Position numbers and translations under genes: made by a program | Assembly: GCA_039602395.1 (NCBI GenBank) | Contig: JBCNJP010000007.1 | Location: 118,702,957-118,766,956 of the forward strand | Reading direction: 5' to 3' | Length of the DNA stretch: 64,000 bases | From: Deinandra increscens subsp. villosa | Lineage: Eukaryota > Streptophyta > Magnoliopsida > Asterales > Asteraceae | In this document: one piece after another, positions 47,014 through 56,968 of the stretch | How the letters are laid out: each line of letters begins with the position of its first letter | Numbering within the stretch: position 1 is the first letter of the stretch | Notes under the pieces: generated by a model | Database searches by the model: none | The model's input: only the letters and a program-made list of their open reading frames with translations | Told to the model about the DNA's origin: nothing

Positions 47014-47091
47014 ACATTTGATGCCGGAATCGAACCCGGATAAGAGCTTAACTTATACCATGGAGCAACCAACTGAGCTGGAAAAACTTAC
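47014..47091 (-). tRNA. Second tRNA-like sequence
   Basis: On the minus strand, A box CCAGCTCAGTTGGTTGC and B box GGGTTCGATTCC are followed by a T run (A run 47008-47015 on the + strand). The T stem has mismatches and the acceptor stem barely pairs. It shares AGCTCAGTTRGTTGC and a GTTAA anticodon-loop-like phrase with 46857-46930 and lies 158 bases from it. Confidence 0.45.
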
Positions 47092-47099
47092 TGTTTATA

Positions 47100-47372
47100 T
47101 TTTGATTCAGAAGATAACAATATAGAAATAGAATATGCGACACCGGGATGACAATAAAAAGTGAAAGATTAAAAAACAAAACCAACACCGTTAAAAAAAA
47201 CAATAATAACGTTAAGTTAATCATAAATTAGAGGTGTTTCATTTTACAATTGATTTGCCTTGATCAAAGGTACAATCATAGTTAAGGATTAAAGGTAAAA
47301 ACATATAAAAGTTAATGACAAAATGTAAAAATATATAAAAGTACGAGGGTGTATAATGTAATATTGAAAGAG
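47100..47372. other. AT-rich DNA up to the second gap
   Basis: Contains AAAACATATAAAAGT-type phrases repeated at about 47300 and 47330. Nothing else recognised. Confidence 0.4.
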
Positions 47373-47872
47373 NNNNNNNNNNNNNNNNNNNNNNNNNNNN
47401 NNNNNNNNNNNNNNNNNNNNNNNNNNNNNNNNNNNNNNNNNNNNNNNNNNNNNNNNNNNNNNNNNNNNNNNNNNNNNNNNNNNNNNNNNNNNNNNNNNNN
47501 NNNNNNNNNNNNNNNNNNNNNNNNNNNNNNNNNNNNNNNNNNNNNNNNNNNNNNNNNNNNNNNNNNNNNNNNNNNNNNNNNNNNNNNNNNNNNNNNNNNN
47601 NNNNNNNNNNNNNNNNNNNNNNNNNNNNNNNNNNNNNNNNNNNNNNNNNNNNNNNNNNNNNNNNNNNNNNNNNNNNNNNNNNNNNNNNNNNNNNNNNNNN
47701 NNNNNNNNNNNNNNNNNNNNNNNNNNNNNNNNNNNNNNNNNNNNNNNNNNNNNNNNNNNNNNNNNNNNNNNNNNNNNNNNNNNNNNNNNNNNNNNNNNNN
47801 NNNNNNNNNNNNNNNNNNNNNNNNNNNNNNNNNNNNNNNNNNNNNNNNNNNNNNNNNNNNNNNNNNNNNNNN
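47373..47872. other. Assembly gap (500 N)
   Basis: Exactly 500 undetermined bases. Unlike the first gap, I see no shared sequence on its two sides. Confidence 0.99.
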
Positions 47873-48059
47873 TAGATACATTATTTTATGCTACATTCTG
47901 TGAATTTTCAAACTTTAAGAATCTACAGCTTTCTTATTTGTTTACTGTTTCATCTGATACATTTTGTGTATTTCAAACTTTATTTTCTGCATGCTTTCTT
48001 ATTTATGTACTTTGTTAAAAAAAACATCTAACTACATTCTGCTAATTGTACAATTTTCA

Positions 48060-48545
48060 AGGATGGATCCATCAACCTTGATCACATGGAAAAACTTGAG
48101 TTGGAACTTAAAGAAGAGATACTTCTGCGTGATGTAAAAAATGAATAACTTAAGGCCCTTTTCTTAAAGATTTAAGAATCGGAGAAAATGCTTGATCTAC
48201 TTATAGATCATTTGTTTGCACTTGGAACACCGTTACCACAACAACTTAATGCTCCGACATCTACAGAGGTAAATTCTTTACATCACAACTTAATCATACT
48301 ATTCGCAAGTACCTAATAACATTTACTTTTTACCAATTCAAAAACATTGTTCTAGGTAACTTCTAAGGAGATTTCTGTTGGATGTAACCACAATACTAAT
48401 CATGCTGACATACACACAACAGTTAGTATTTGTCAAACTCATTATTGGTTTGATTGCTGATTTCACTAAAGTAATTAATTGAACTGTAGGGCATTAAATC
48501 GGTGGCCAATCAACCTCATCTGAAGCGGTTGAAAAGAAAAAGGTA
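48060..48545 (+). pseudogene. Eroded multi-exon gene, family unknown
   Basis: One frame gives Asp-His-Met-Glu-Lys-Leu-Glu-Leu-Glu-Leu-Lys-Glu-Glu (about 48080-48120), crosses two stops, then gives Met-Leu-Asp-Leu-Leu-Ile-Asp-His up to a GTAAAT donor near 48270. Candidate exons follow at about 48357-48420 and 48491-48541, each with AG and GT borders. The peptide is helical. It may be a transposon-borne gene, like those at 43750 and 44617. Confidence 0.3.
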
Positions 48546-49147
48546 AATATTTGCAAGTTAAGTTTCATTTCGTTCTATAATTTCACATTAATCTGTTTGG
48601 GAATGTCAGGAAGTCTGATTCCTAATGTTATTTGGTAGGGATTGTTGGAACAAATGGTGGGATGTGTACCAAATAAAGTTCAACTGACTTTGAAGTTGAT
48701 TCAGAACTTAATATGATGTTCATCCGGATGTGTTTAAGGTTCATCTGGATATCTAATGTTCATCCGGAAATCAATTGAATTGTAGGACCTGAACACTTAT
48801 ACTACTTGCAATACAATGACACTCCTCAGTCCATATCTATCATGGTGGTAACTATTTGAAAATTGCTATATATATTCTGATCAATTTCCATAACCTAATT
48901 ATCAATTATATGTTTTTGTATTGGAATACAAGAAAAAATGGTCTTAATTAAGCTCAAGTCTTAACAGTTGAATATGAATATCACGTGGTAGTGTTGCTGG
49001 CTCGCGGATTGATAATTAAATTGAGAATAATGCATGTAAGTAGTGGAACTTTCTTTATTTTTTTATGTGTATTTCATTTTTATTTGATTTGTAATGAACA
49101 AATAGTTTGTAATTGATTTTATTTGATTTGTATTAGGTTTTAAATTG

Positions 49148-50249
49148 CCCACGCGTATTGGGAGAACATATCTGATTTCAATAACCCTTTCGCCACTTTT
49201 TTTAGTCAAAATATATGTGGCTAAAACACGAATATATGTGACCATATAATATCAAAGGCCACACTTTTGTTATTTTTACGTGGCTGTTACCACCCTTTGA
49301 CCACGCGTATTGGGACAAAATATCTGCTTTCAATAACCCTTTGGCCACCTTTTTTTTTCCAAATATATGTGGCTAAAACACACATATATGTGACCATATA
49401 ATACCAAAGGTCACACTTTTGATATTTTAACGTGTCCACTGTCACCATTTGGCCACGCGTATTGGGAGAACATATCTGATTTCAACAACCTTTTAACCAC
49501 TTTTTTTTTTAAATATATGTGGCTAAAACACACATACATGTGACCATATAATATCAAAGGTCACACTTTTGATATTTTAAGGTGTCCACTGTCACCATTT
49601 GGCCACGCGTATTGAGAGAACATATCTGATTTCAATAACCTTGTAACCACTTTTTTTTTAAATATATGTGGCTAAAACATACATATATGTGACCATATAA
49701 TACCAAATGCCACACTGTTCATTGCCACCCTTTGGCCACACGAATTGGGACAAAATGTATGATTTCAACAACACATTTAGCCACGTTTTTTTTTTCTATC
49801 ATCTGTGGCTAAAACACAAATATAAGTGACTATATAATACCAAAGACCACACTTTTAATATTTTCACGTGACCATTGACAGCCTTTGGCCACGCGTATTC
49901 GGAGAACATATTTCATTTCAACAACCCTTTTGCCACGTTTTTTCTAATATATGTGGATAAAAGACAAATATATGTGACTATATAATACCAAATGTCACGT
50001 TAAACAAACACATGTGGCCGTTGGGACCCTTTGGTCATGCTTTCTGAAAGAATTGTTTGATTACAACAATAAATATTGGTACCCTTTAGCCACGTTTCTA
50101 GGTGGCTTCAACCACTGATATTCTAACGTGGCCATATGGTACATACGATGACGGGACCTTTGGTGTCGATTTAAATGAAAAAAAAAACGTGGCCAAAGAC
50201 CTTTGTTTATGGTTTTTTTCCGAGGCCAAAGGCCAATATTGACGTAGTG
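49148..50249 (+). mobile_element. CACTA-type terminus with subterminal tandem repeats
   Basis: A unit of about 150 bp starting CCACGCGTATTGGGA recurs near 49148, 49299, 49453, 49602, 49736, 49887 and, eroded, 50034. Each unit has TATGTGGCTAAAACA and TGTGACCATATAATACCAAA. The array ends at 50249 with GGCCAATATTGACGTAGTG, whose complement CACTACGTC fits a CACTA inverted repeat. Direct GTGGC/TTTGGCCAC subterminal arrays are usual in CACTA elements. The partner end is not found and may lie in the gap or be lost. Confidence 0.7.
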
Positions 50250-50673
50250 AAATTAGGGTTTTCTCGAGAGAATGAGATGAACAAATACGCAAGTAGTGGG
50301 AGAAAGTCACTGAGTTGTGTTGTTGTAAAGCTCTTATTGGGAACAACAACAACCTGTAAATTACTCATTGGCTGGGAACGTAACAGTAAGCCCCTTCAGG
50401 TTAAAGTTAACATTTTGTAATATATATTAGGGGTGTTCACGGTTCGGCTTCAAACCGTGAAACCACCCAAACCGATTATCGGTTCGGTTTCACGGTCGGT
50501 TTTTTTTCTAGACTATTGATCGGTCGGTTTCAAATGTTTCAAACCGTAGTGAATGGTTTGGTTTACGGTTTATAACAAAAACCGGTTATGAAAAACCGGA
50601 CCGGGCCGTATAAATAAATACTTATACACATAATATATACATATAAATAAAATATAATGTATGTTTAATAGAA

Positions 50674-50894
50674 GGGTTATTGGATTTTAATAATCCCAAG
50701 TTTGATGTATTGGCAAATAATAATCCCAAGTTTGACATTTACTCTCACCAGTCCCAAATTTAATGTTGTTTACTCTCACCAGTCCCAACCTGACGGATCG
50801 TCAACACCGTTAACCCGGTGCTGACGTGTCATGCCACCTGTAAATTTTTTTTTTTTCATTTAATGTGGTGGCGTGGCATTTTCCCTCTTTTCCC
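50674..50894. repeat. MULE left terminal inverted repeat
   Basis: Starts GGGTTATTGGATTTTAATAA. Contains two TTACTCTCACCAGTCCCAA units and TGCTGACGTGTCATGCC, a poly-T run and GGTGGCGTGGCATTTTCCC. Confidence 0.93.
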
Positions 50895-51025
50895 TTTTAA
50901 ATTAATACCGAAATAACCCCCCCTCCCCATCGGAGATAACCCCTCTGATCAAACCGACTCCTTCAATCTCCGATTACGTGCGTGCGACGATTCAAGATTT
51001 GCTTCTGATCAAACCGACTCCATCA

Positions 51026-53162
51026 ATGTTAGAGAACAACGTCACGTTCAAGATTTGGCATGGTGGGAAGTTCGGGGATGTTTCGAACCGGCTAACGTAC
51101 AATGGGGCTAAGACAAAGGTAATAAATATAGATCTTGATAGGTTATCATACTTTGAACTTGTGGACTACATTATGGAGACTGGTGACTACAAAAGTAGGG
51201 ATTTTTACATGTATTGCTTGAATCCGGTTGATGAAAGCTTGAATAGACTTGAGTCTGATGCTGATGTGCTAGAAGTTGCGAGAAAGGTGCATAAAACACA
51301 CCTGGCTGTTGATGTCTTTGTTCAGGAAGGACCAATTGAAGAGATCATAGTTGAAGCTCACTTCCTTGAGGTAGATGAACCCGAGCCCAACACTGTTGAG
51401 CCCAACATTGAGCAGCCCATTGAAGCCCAACCCATTGAGCCACAAACCCAACCTATCTCTGAGGTTAAGAGGAGTAACACATCAGCTAGAAGTCAGGATA
51501 ACACTAGATCTGGTTCAGTGCTACATACTGTTGACCTGGATGAAGATGATGATTCAGGTACATCATCAGATTTAAGATCTTGTAGTTCATGCTCAGAAAC
51601 AGTAGAAGAAGTTTCAGGTGATGAAGAAGATCCAGATGATGAAATTTATAACTCAGCTAGTGAGGATGAGGAATTAACTCAGTCAAAAGCCAAGATTAAA
51701 AGATTGAAAGAGGAGGAGGCTGCCACAAACAAGCAATAGGAAGGGATGCCAATGACCAGATGTACCCACTTGCATGGGCAGTGGTTGAAGGAGAAAATAA
51801 TGACTCTTGGACTTGGTTCATGGAGCAATTGAGAATCTCCCTTGATGTATTAAATGGTGGTGAAGGATGGACCTTAATCTCTGATCAACAAAAGGTAAAG
51901 CATTCATTATTTGCAAGTGTAAATAAGTTTAATATCTGTTATTAATAAATGGTTTGTAATATGCTTTGCAGGGTTTACTAAATGCTGTTGCATTGGTTTG
52001 GCCTAACTCTGAGCATAGGAATTGTGCCAGACATATATATGCAAACTGGAACAAAAAACATAAGGGTGCTGAGTTAAAGGGTGTCTTTTGGAAGGCTGTA
52101 AGGTCCTACAATGAGGCTGAGTACAATGCAGCAATGGAGGAGTTGAAGGGCTTATCAGAGGATGCACATGATGCATTTATCCACCAAAATCCCAAATGCT
52201 TTGTTAGGTGCTTCTTTGACACACACACTACAAATGATGTTGTAGTAAACAACATGGCAGAAACTTTCAATGGGTTTATCATTCAATCCAGAAGCAAGCA
52301 TTTGATTCACATGTTGGAAGATATCAGGGTTGCAGTAATGACAAGGTTGAGCAGAATGAAGAGGGAGATGGCTGCTAGAGATTTGGTGGTTTGTCCAAGG
52401 ATACAAGCTAAACTGGACAAAGAGAAAAGTTGGGCTTACAATTGTGTTGTAAAGCTCTCATCAGATGATGTATTTGAGGTCCATGAATTAACAGAATCTG
52501 TGTCTGTTGACTTGATAGCAAAAACATGTACATGCAGAAAATGGGACCTTACAGGTATCCCATGTAAGCATGTTTGTGCAGTTGCAGAGTTCTCACACAA
52601 GGCTGCTGAAGAGTATGTGGAGAATTGCTACCATAAAGATGTGTACATGAAGTCATATGAGTACTCAATTCCACCCATACCAAGTGAGAAGTACTGGCCA
52701 AGGATTCAAAGTCCATTAGACCCTCCTGCAATCAAGAACATGCCAGGTAGGCCTAAGAAGAATAGAAAAAGGGATCCCCATGAAGATCCCAAGAATCCTG
52801 GTAGGTTGACCAAACATGGCACTTTTGTGACTTGTAGTAATTGCAAAAAGGGGGGACATAACAAAAGGAAGTGCCCAGTTGCTAAGGTTGATGGTCCAAT
52901 TGCTAAAAAGCCAAGAGGAAGGCCAAGGAAACAGGAGGTGGCAGGGTCTAGTGAGCAGGCTGGGTCAACAGAACATAGTAGGGTGAGTGGCAGGGGAAGA
53001 GGCAGGGGCAGGGGTAGGTCAGCTGGAGGTGGTAGGGGTAGGGGAAGGTCAACTGGAGGTGGCAGGAGTATTGGTAGTTCAACAGGAGGTGGTGAGAGTG
53101 TTTCAAGTCAGGTGCAACAAGCAAGCCAGGTTCAACAAGGAGGTGGTCAGACTGATGCTTAG
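51026..53162 (+). pseudogene. MULE transposase (MuDR type), internally deleted
   Basis: The normal product cuts and inserts the element through a DDE-type RNase H fold. From ATG 51026 a PB1-like N-terminal domain (Phe-Lys-Ile-Trp-His-Gly-Gly-Lys-Phe) and an acidic linker run to a stop at 51737-51739. Homology then resumes in another frame with Gly-Arg-Asp-Ala-Asn-Asp, which normally lies well after the first catalytic Asp. So about 150-250 codons, including that Asp (Asp-Gly-x-His-Leu-Lys motif), are gone. Second Asp (Ser-Asp-Gln-Gln-Lys) and the Glu (Met-Ala-Glu-Thr-Phe-Asn) remain. An intron at 51895-51971 joins Gln-Gln-Lys to Gly-Leu-Leu. Next come a SWIM zinc finger (Cys-Thr-Cys...Cys-Lys-His), a CCHC knuckle (Cys-Ser-Asn-Cys...Cys) and a Gly-Arg-rich tail ending 53162. 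Confidence 0.93.
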
Positions 53163-53179
53163 TTGTATTGTTGGTTAAC

Positions 53180-53720
53180 AAGTTTTTATGAATTTCTTAT
53201 GTACTTCATCTGGTCAAACTTTTAGACCCTTTTGATGCTACTAGTATGTCTTGTAGTCTTTTGATTACACTTTTGAAGTTACCTATGTTACTGGATCTAT
53301 GCTGCTACTATTATGTATGTGTTTTAAAGTTTGTGATATGCATTCAGTAAATTTCTATTAAACTGTCATTTGCAAGCAAGTGTATGTACAGTTTGTATAT
53401 GGGTCACAAACAAGTGTATGGTTGATATGGGTATTTCCAGTTTTGATGACACCTATTCTCATTTGTTGGTATTTCCAGTTTTGGTGACACCTCAGTTTTA
53501 AAATGGGTCAAAAGCTACAGTTTTGGTCATTTGGTCATATTAGTTGGTTGCCTTCTCATATGATGTACCAATTTGGTCATTTTGCTCATTTGGTCATATT
53601 GCATAAGAACCAGAAACACAAACCATACCATTACCAAATTATAACCAACATCCATTGCAAAATTATAACCATCCATACCATTACAAAATAAGAACCAGAA
53701 ACATAGCTACCTAATGGTCC
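53180..53720. other. Spacer between the two MULE genes
   Basis: No coding frame. TTTTGGTCATTTGGTCATATT and CCATACCATTACAAAAT phrases recur. It must hold the 3' ends of both convergent genes. Confidence 0.5.
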
Positions 53721-53726
53721 TATACC

Positions 53727-54236
53727 TTACATAATCCATACAATTGCAAGTACAACAACCAAAACACAAAAAAACAAGCTCCTTTTCCTGTTTTTTTCTG
53801 AAATTGCAAGCTTCTCCTGCAAATTTTTGTTATCTTCTACCAACAGCTGCTTCTGCAATTCCAGATTCTGTATTTTCAGTTCTTGAACAGATTCAGCTCC
53901 ATTGTAAATAGGATCCTCTCTGAAAATGTTCCATAAGTCTTCCTTCCAAAGGAAAAAGTTGCAGGCTTGCTTTGACTGCAAAAATCGGGTACCATTTCAT
54001 CACCATTCGTCTTATTTAATCAATTATTGCAAAAAATTTCAACTTAATCAATTACTGAAGTTAGATATACTCACCGGCCATAAGGGGCATCCAAAGAACT
54101 GTTTGCCATACCGGGAACTGTTTATTCCGGCAGTCCTACAAACTGATACGTGATGACAATCGCAAAAAATGTTGCCACGGGAATCAATCTTGTAGTATTG
54201 GGGACGGGATTGAGCTGAAGATGTAGAAGAAGACAT
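53727..54236 (-). CDS. GRF zinc-finger protein with coiled coil and C-terminal membrane segment, two exons
   Basis: Exon 1 54236-54075, intron 54074-53976 (GT..AG), exon 2 53975-53727; 136 aa, no stop inside. The start Met-Ser-Ser-Ser-Thr-Ser leads to Cys-Asp-Cys, then Cys-Arg-Thr-Ala, Gly-Lys-Gln-Phe-Phe-Gly-Cys-Pro and, across the splice, Cys-Asn-Phe-Phe-Leu-Trp. This spacing is that of the GRF zinc finger, a single-strand nucleic-acid-binding module in plant and topoisomerase proteins. Residues about 80-115 form a heptad-like helix (Leu, Glu, Lys, Gln); the last 17 (Leu-Phe-Phe-Cys-Val-Leu-Val) are hydrophobic, a likely membrane anchor. It lies wholly inside the MULE on the opposite strand to the transposase, with its start about 70 bp from the right repeat. 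It may help the element or be captured. The frame appears intact. Confidence 0.8.
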
Positions 54237-54304
54237 GGCGGTGGTGTTGAACGAGATCTAATTTTTCTAGGGTTCATCGATTGAGGAACTGGGTTTTATT
54301 TGGG

Positions 54305-54526
54305 GGGAAAAGAGGGAAAATGCCACGCCACCACATTAAATGAAAAAAAAAAAAAATTACAGGTGGCATGACACGTCAGCACCGGGTTAACGGTGTTGAC
54401 GATCCGTCAGGTTGGGACTGGTGAGAGTAAACAACATTAAATTTGGGACTGGTGAGAGTAAATGTCAAACTTGGGATTATTATTTGCCAATACATCAAAC
54501 TTGGGATTATTAAAATCCAATAACCC
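54305..54526. repeat. MULE right terminal inverted repeat
   Basis: Reverse complement of 50674-50894, ending ATTAAAATCCAATAACCC at 54526, with one extra T in the homopolymer. Confidence 0.93.
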
Positions 54527-54574
54527 TTAATAGAAATAAGATGAATAAATTTTTACAACTGAAAGTTTTATTAT

Positions 54575-55401
54575 TTGAGTGGGGCGGGTATTACCCGTAT
54601 TAACGGGTAATGGGGCGGGGACGGGTGTTATATTTCAAACCCGAAGCGGGGATGGGTCGGGTACGGGTATGACACTACCCGCCCCGTTTAAAACCCGAAT
54701 TATATATATATATATATGTGTGTGTGTATTATTATTATACAATTATACATGTCTCTTAATAGAAAATAAATAAAATCCCTTATATTTAACGTAACCGAAG
54801 AGTCAGGAATCAAAATCTAAAAGCAATATTGAAAGTTGAAATAATAATAAACATTAGTAAATGGGCCAAATGTTTGTTCATCTTCGCCTCGGCCTTCGAT
54901 CTTTTCTCAAACCACACGTCTAAGGAGTAAAAGGCAAGAACTATCTATACAAATTCATTCTTCATTCTTAATCTTCCACTGCCTACATTCAAATAAAGAA
55001 AAATATCTTGCGAAGTTTGAAGTTGTAAAAGACGATAAAGCGGGTCCAAGCTTCGTTGATTTTGATGTTTAGTTTATAAAGAAATGTTGTTTTTATTTCC
55101 TTTTTCTTATCGAACTTGAGAACGTGGTGAATTGGTGATTGGTTTTTTTTTTTTGCTATTATTATTATTATGGGATTGAATTATTAAACTTGAATGTTTT
55201 AGTTATTATGATTGTATTTTATTAGAATTTTTTTTACTTAAACGGGTACCCATCGGGTTCCCCGTACCCGGTGAGTTTTCTTTTAACCGTACCCGTTGGG
55301 TATTAGGCGGGTTTGGGGCGGGGATGGGTATGGAGATTTAGTTCGGGTGCGGGTACGGGTATTATTATCCCCGCTATTACCCGTCCCCGTGTGCATCCCT
55401 A
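54575..55401. mobile_element. ACCCG-rich hAT-type element, left end lost
   Basis: The right end GGGGACGGGTAATAGC (complement) to CATCCCTA at 55401 matches the family at 12484-13072, and both flanks are rich in GGGTA/TACCCG motifs. The left tip TAGGGATG is not found. AT-rich interior with ATATATGTGTGTG microsatellite near 54702-54730. Non-coding. Confidence 0.6.
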
Positions 55402-55763
55402 TTAGTATGTGTTTCTGGTTCTGGAATAAACATCCATTGTCCAAGAACAAGGTCTGGTTTCCTAAAGATCTATTTCATATTTTGGTTACAAGTTAATCAA
55501 ATTTATTTGTTTAAAAAACAAAACGCTTGGTAAGCAAAGTTAAAAGGGAAAATAAACAAAAACCTTTGACAACTTTGATAAAACACTCAAACCGTGAAAC
55601 CGAACCGGAACCAAACCGTTAGTGATGGTTTGGTTTAGGTTTGGTTTTCATTTCTAACAGTTCGGTTTTGGTTTTCAATTATAAAAAATCATTCCTAACG
55701 GTTTGGTTACGGTTTAATCTAAAAACCGTAAAAACCGGACCGTGAACACCCGTAATATATATA

Positions 55764-56822
55764 AGAGTTAATTTATTTTTTCGTCCCTGAGGTTTGGTCC
55801 ATTTAACATTTTCAGTCCAAACTTTTGAAAAATCAAATTTTGGTCCAAACATTTCAATTTCATTTCAATTTCAGTCATTTTTCTAATACCGTTAACTTTT
55901 TTCTGTTAAGTTTAGTAATAAGACCGAAATACTCCTCTTATTAAAATAGTAAAAAACTAAAAAATTAAATAAAAAAATCTTCTCCATTACAATTTTTCCA
56001 GTCCAATAAAGAAATCTTCTGTTCCAAATCATTCCGGTTGAATTTTACAAGACGAATAACTATAACAAGAGACCGATGAAGCAGATCTGGTGAAATACTA
56101 GCCACCTCCATGCTTCAATCCAGCCGACGAATCAGATATTGTGAAATATGAATCAGACCAACGAATCAGATCAGGTGAAATACCCCTTCGATTCGTGATG
56201 TGTTCATCATCATCAAGAGAGATGGGGATATATCAGTTGCATCAAGAGAGATCTCCGGTGACAGCACCTCCATGCTTCAATCCAGCCTCCCCCCATCTTC
56301 GGTTATCATCCCCGTCTAGTTGCAGTTGGCGGAATAACTTTTATCTTCAGATTCCGGTGGCGGCTTAGTCGAAATTGACGGTGAAAAATAGAGAAGATGA
56401 ACGATCTGTATTACGAATGAATCTCGAATCAGAGAGTATAGATCTGTGATTATAAATGAATGAACCGGTGGTCTATGGCGGAGTAACCGGACAAGAGCGC
56501 CGACAGTTGTGTACGATGGAAGGTGCAACGTTGGTTGGTGGTGGTGAGACGAAGAAAGGGAAGATGAATCTCAACTCATTTGGTTTTAGATGTCCGGTTG
56601 TATTTTTTAATTAATAATAGGAAATTTGTTGTTTAAAAATTTAACAACATGGGTATTTTAGTCTTTTTATGCAGACTTAACAGAAAAAACTAACAAGGTT
56701 AAAAAAAAAGACTGGAATTGAAACGAAAATGAAACGTTTGGACGAAAGTCGGATTTTTAAAAAATTTGGACTAAAATGGTTAAATGGACCAAACCTCGGG
56801 GATGAAAAAGGAAATTAACTCT
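55764..56822. mobile_element. Non-autonomous element with about 170-bp terminal inverted repeats
   Basis: Ends AGAGTTAATTT...GAGGTTTGGTCCATTTAAC on the left and GTTAAATGGACCAAACCTC...AAATTAACTCT on the right. The repeats go on inward through GTCCAAACRTTTCA and CTGTTAAGT with perhaps 80-85% match. Such long ends suggest a Mutator-type element, though I see no 9-bp duplication. The middle (55990-56560) is richer in GC and may be a captured host fragment; its frames are short. Confidence 0.65.
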
Positions 56823-56968
56823 ATAATTTATGTAATTTTTTATTTAATGAAATTATATTTTATTTATTTATTATTAATTCAAATTAGATAATAAAATTAA
56901 AAAACAATAATCGTGTAATCATGAGAGGGGGCTTTATGATTACACATTTTTAAACTATAAAACCCACT

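Larger units (their letters stand above)
50674..54526 (+). mobile_element. Mutator-like element (MULE), 3853 bp, young insertion
   Basis: A perfect 9-bp duplication TTAATAGAA lies at 50665-50673 and 54527-54535. Terminal inverted repeats (50674-50894 and 54305-54526) are 221 and 222 bp and differ, as far as I can see, by one T in a poly-T run. Two genes lie inside: a transposase on + and a GRF zinc-finger gene on -, convergent. Near-identical ends imply recent movement. The transposase is deleted in its core, so it would need help from another copy. Confidence 0.95.
50428..55754. mobile_element. hAT-type element split by a MULE and other insertions
   Basis: Ends TAGGGGTGTTCACGG and CCGTGAACACCCGTA are inverted repeats flanked by ATATATAT (50420-50427, 55755-55762), an 8-bp duplication, although of low complexity. 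Subterminal parts (50440-50600 and 55585-55740) are packed with AACCG/CGGTT motifs. The non-MULE interior holds an ACCCG-rich element remnant at 54575-55401. No hAT transposase is present, so it is non-autonomous. Confidence 0.75.

Noticed and set aside
47312..47903. Open frames on both strands across the second gap
   Set aside because: Composed almost wholly of undetermined bases.
49148..50110. CRISPR array
   Set aside because: The regular 150-bp period comes from whole-unit tandem repeats with no unique spacers, in a plant genome, ending in a CACTA-like terminus.
52155..53181. Minus-strand frames across the MULE transposase
   Set aside because: Shadow frames opposite a clearly conserved coding strand (SWIM and CCHC motifs on +).
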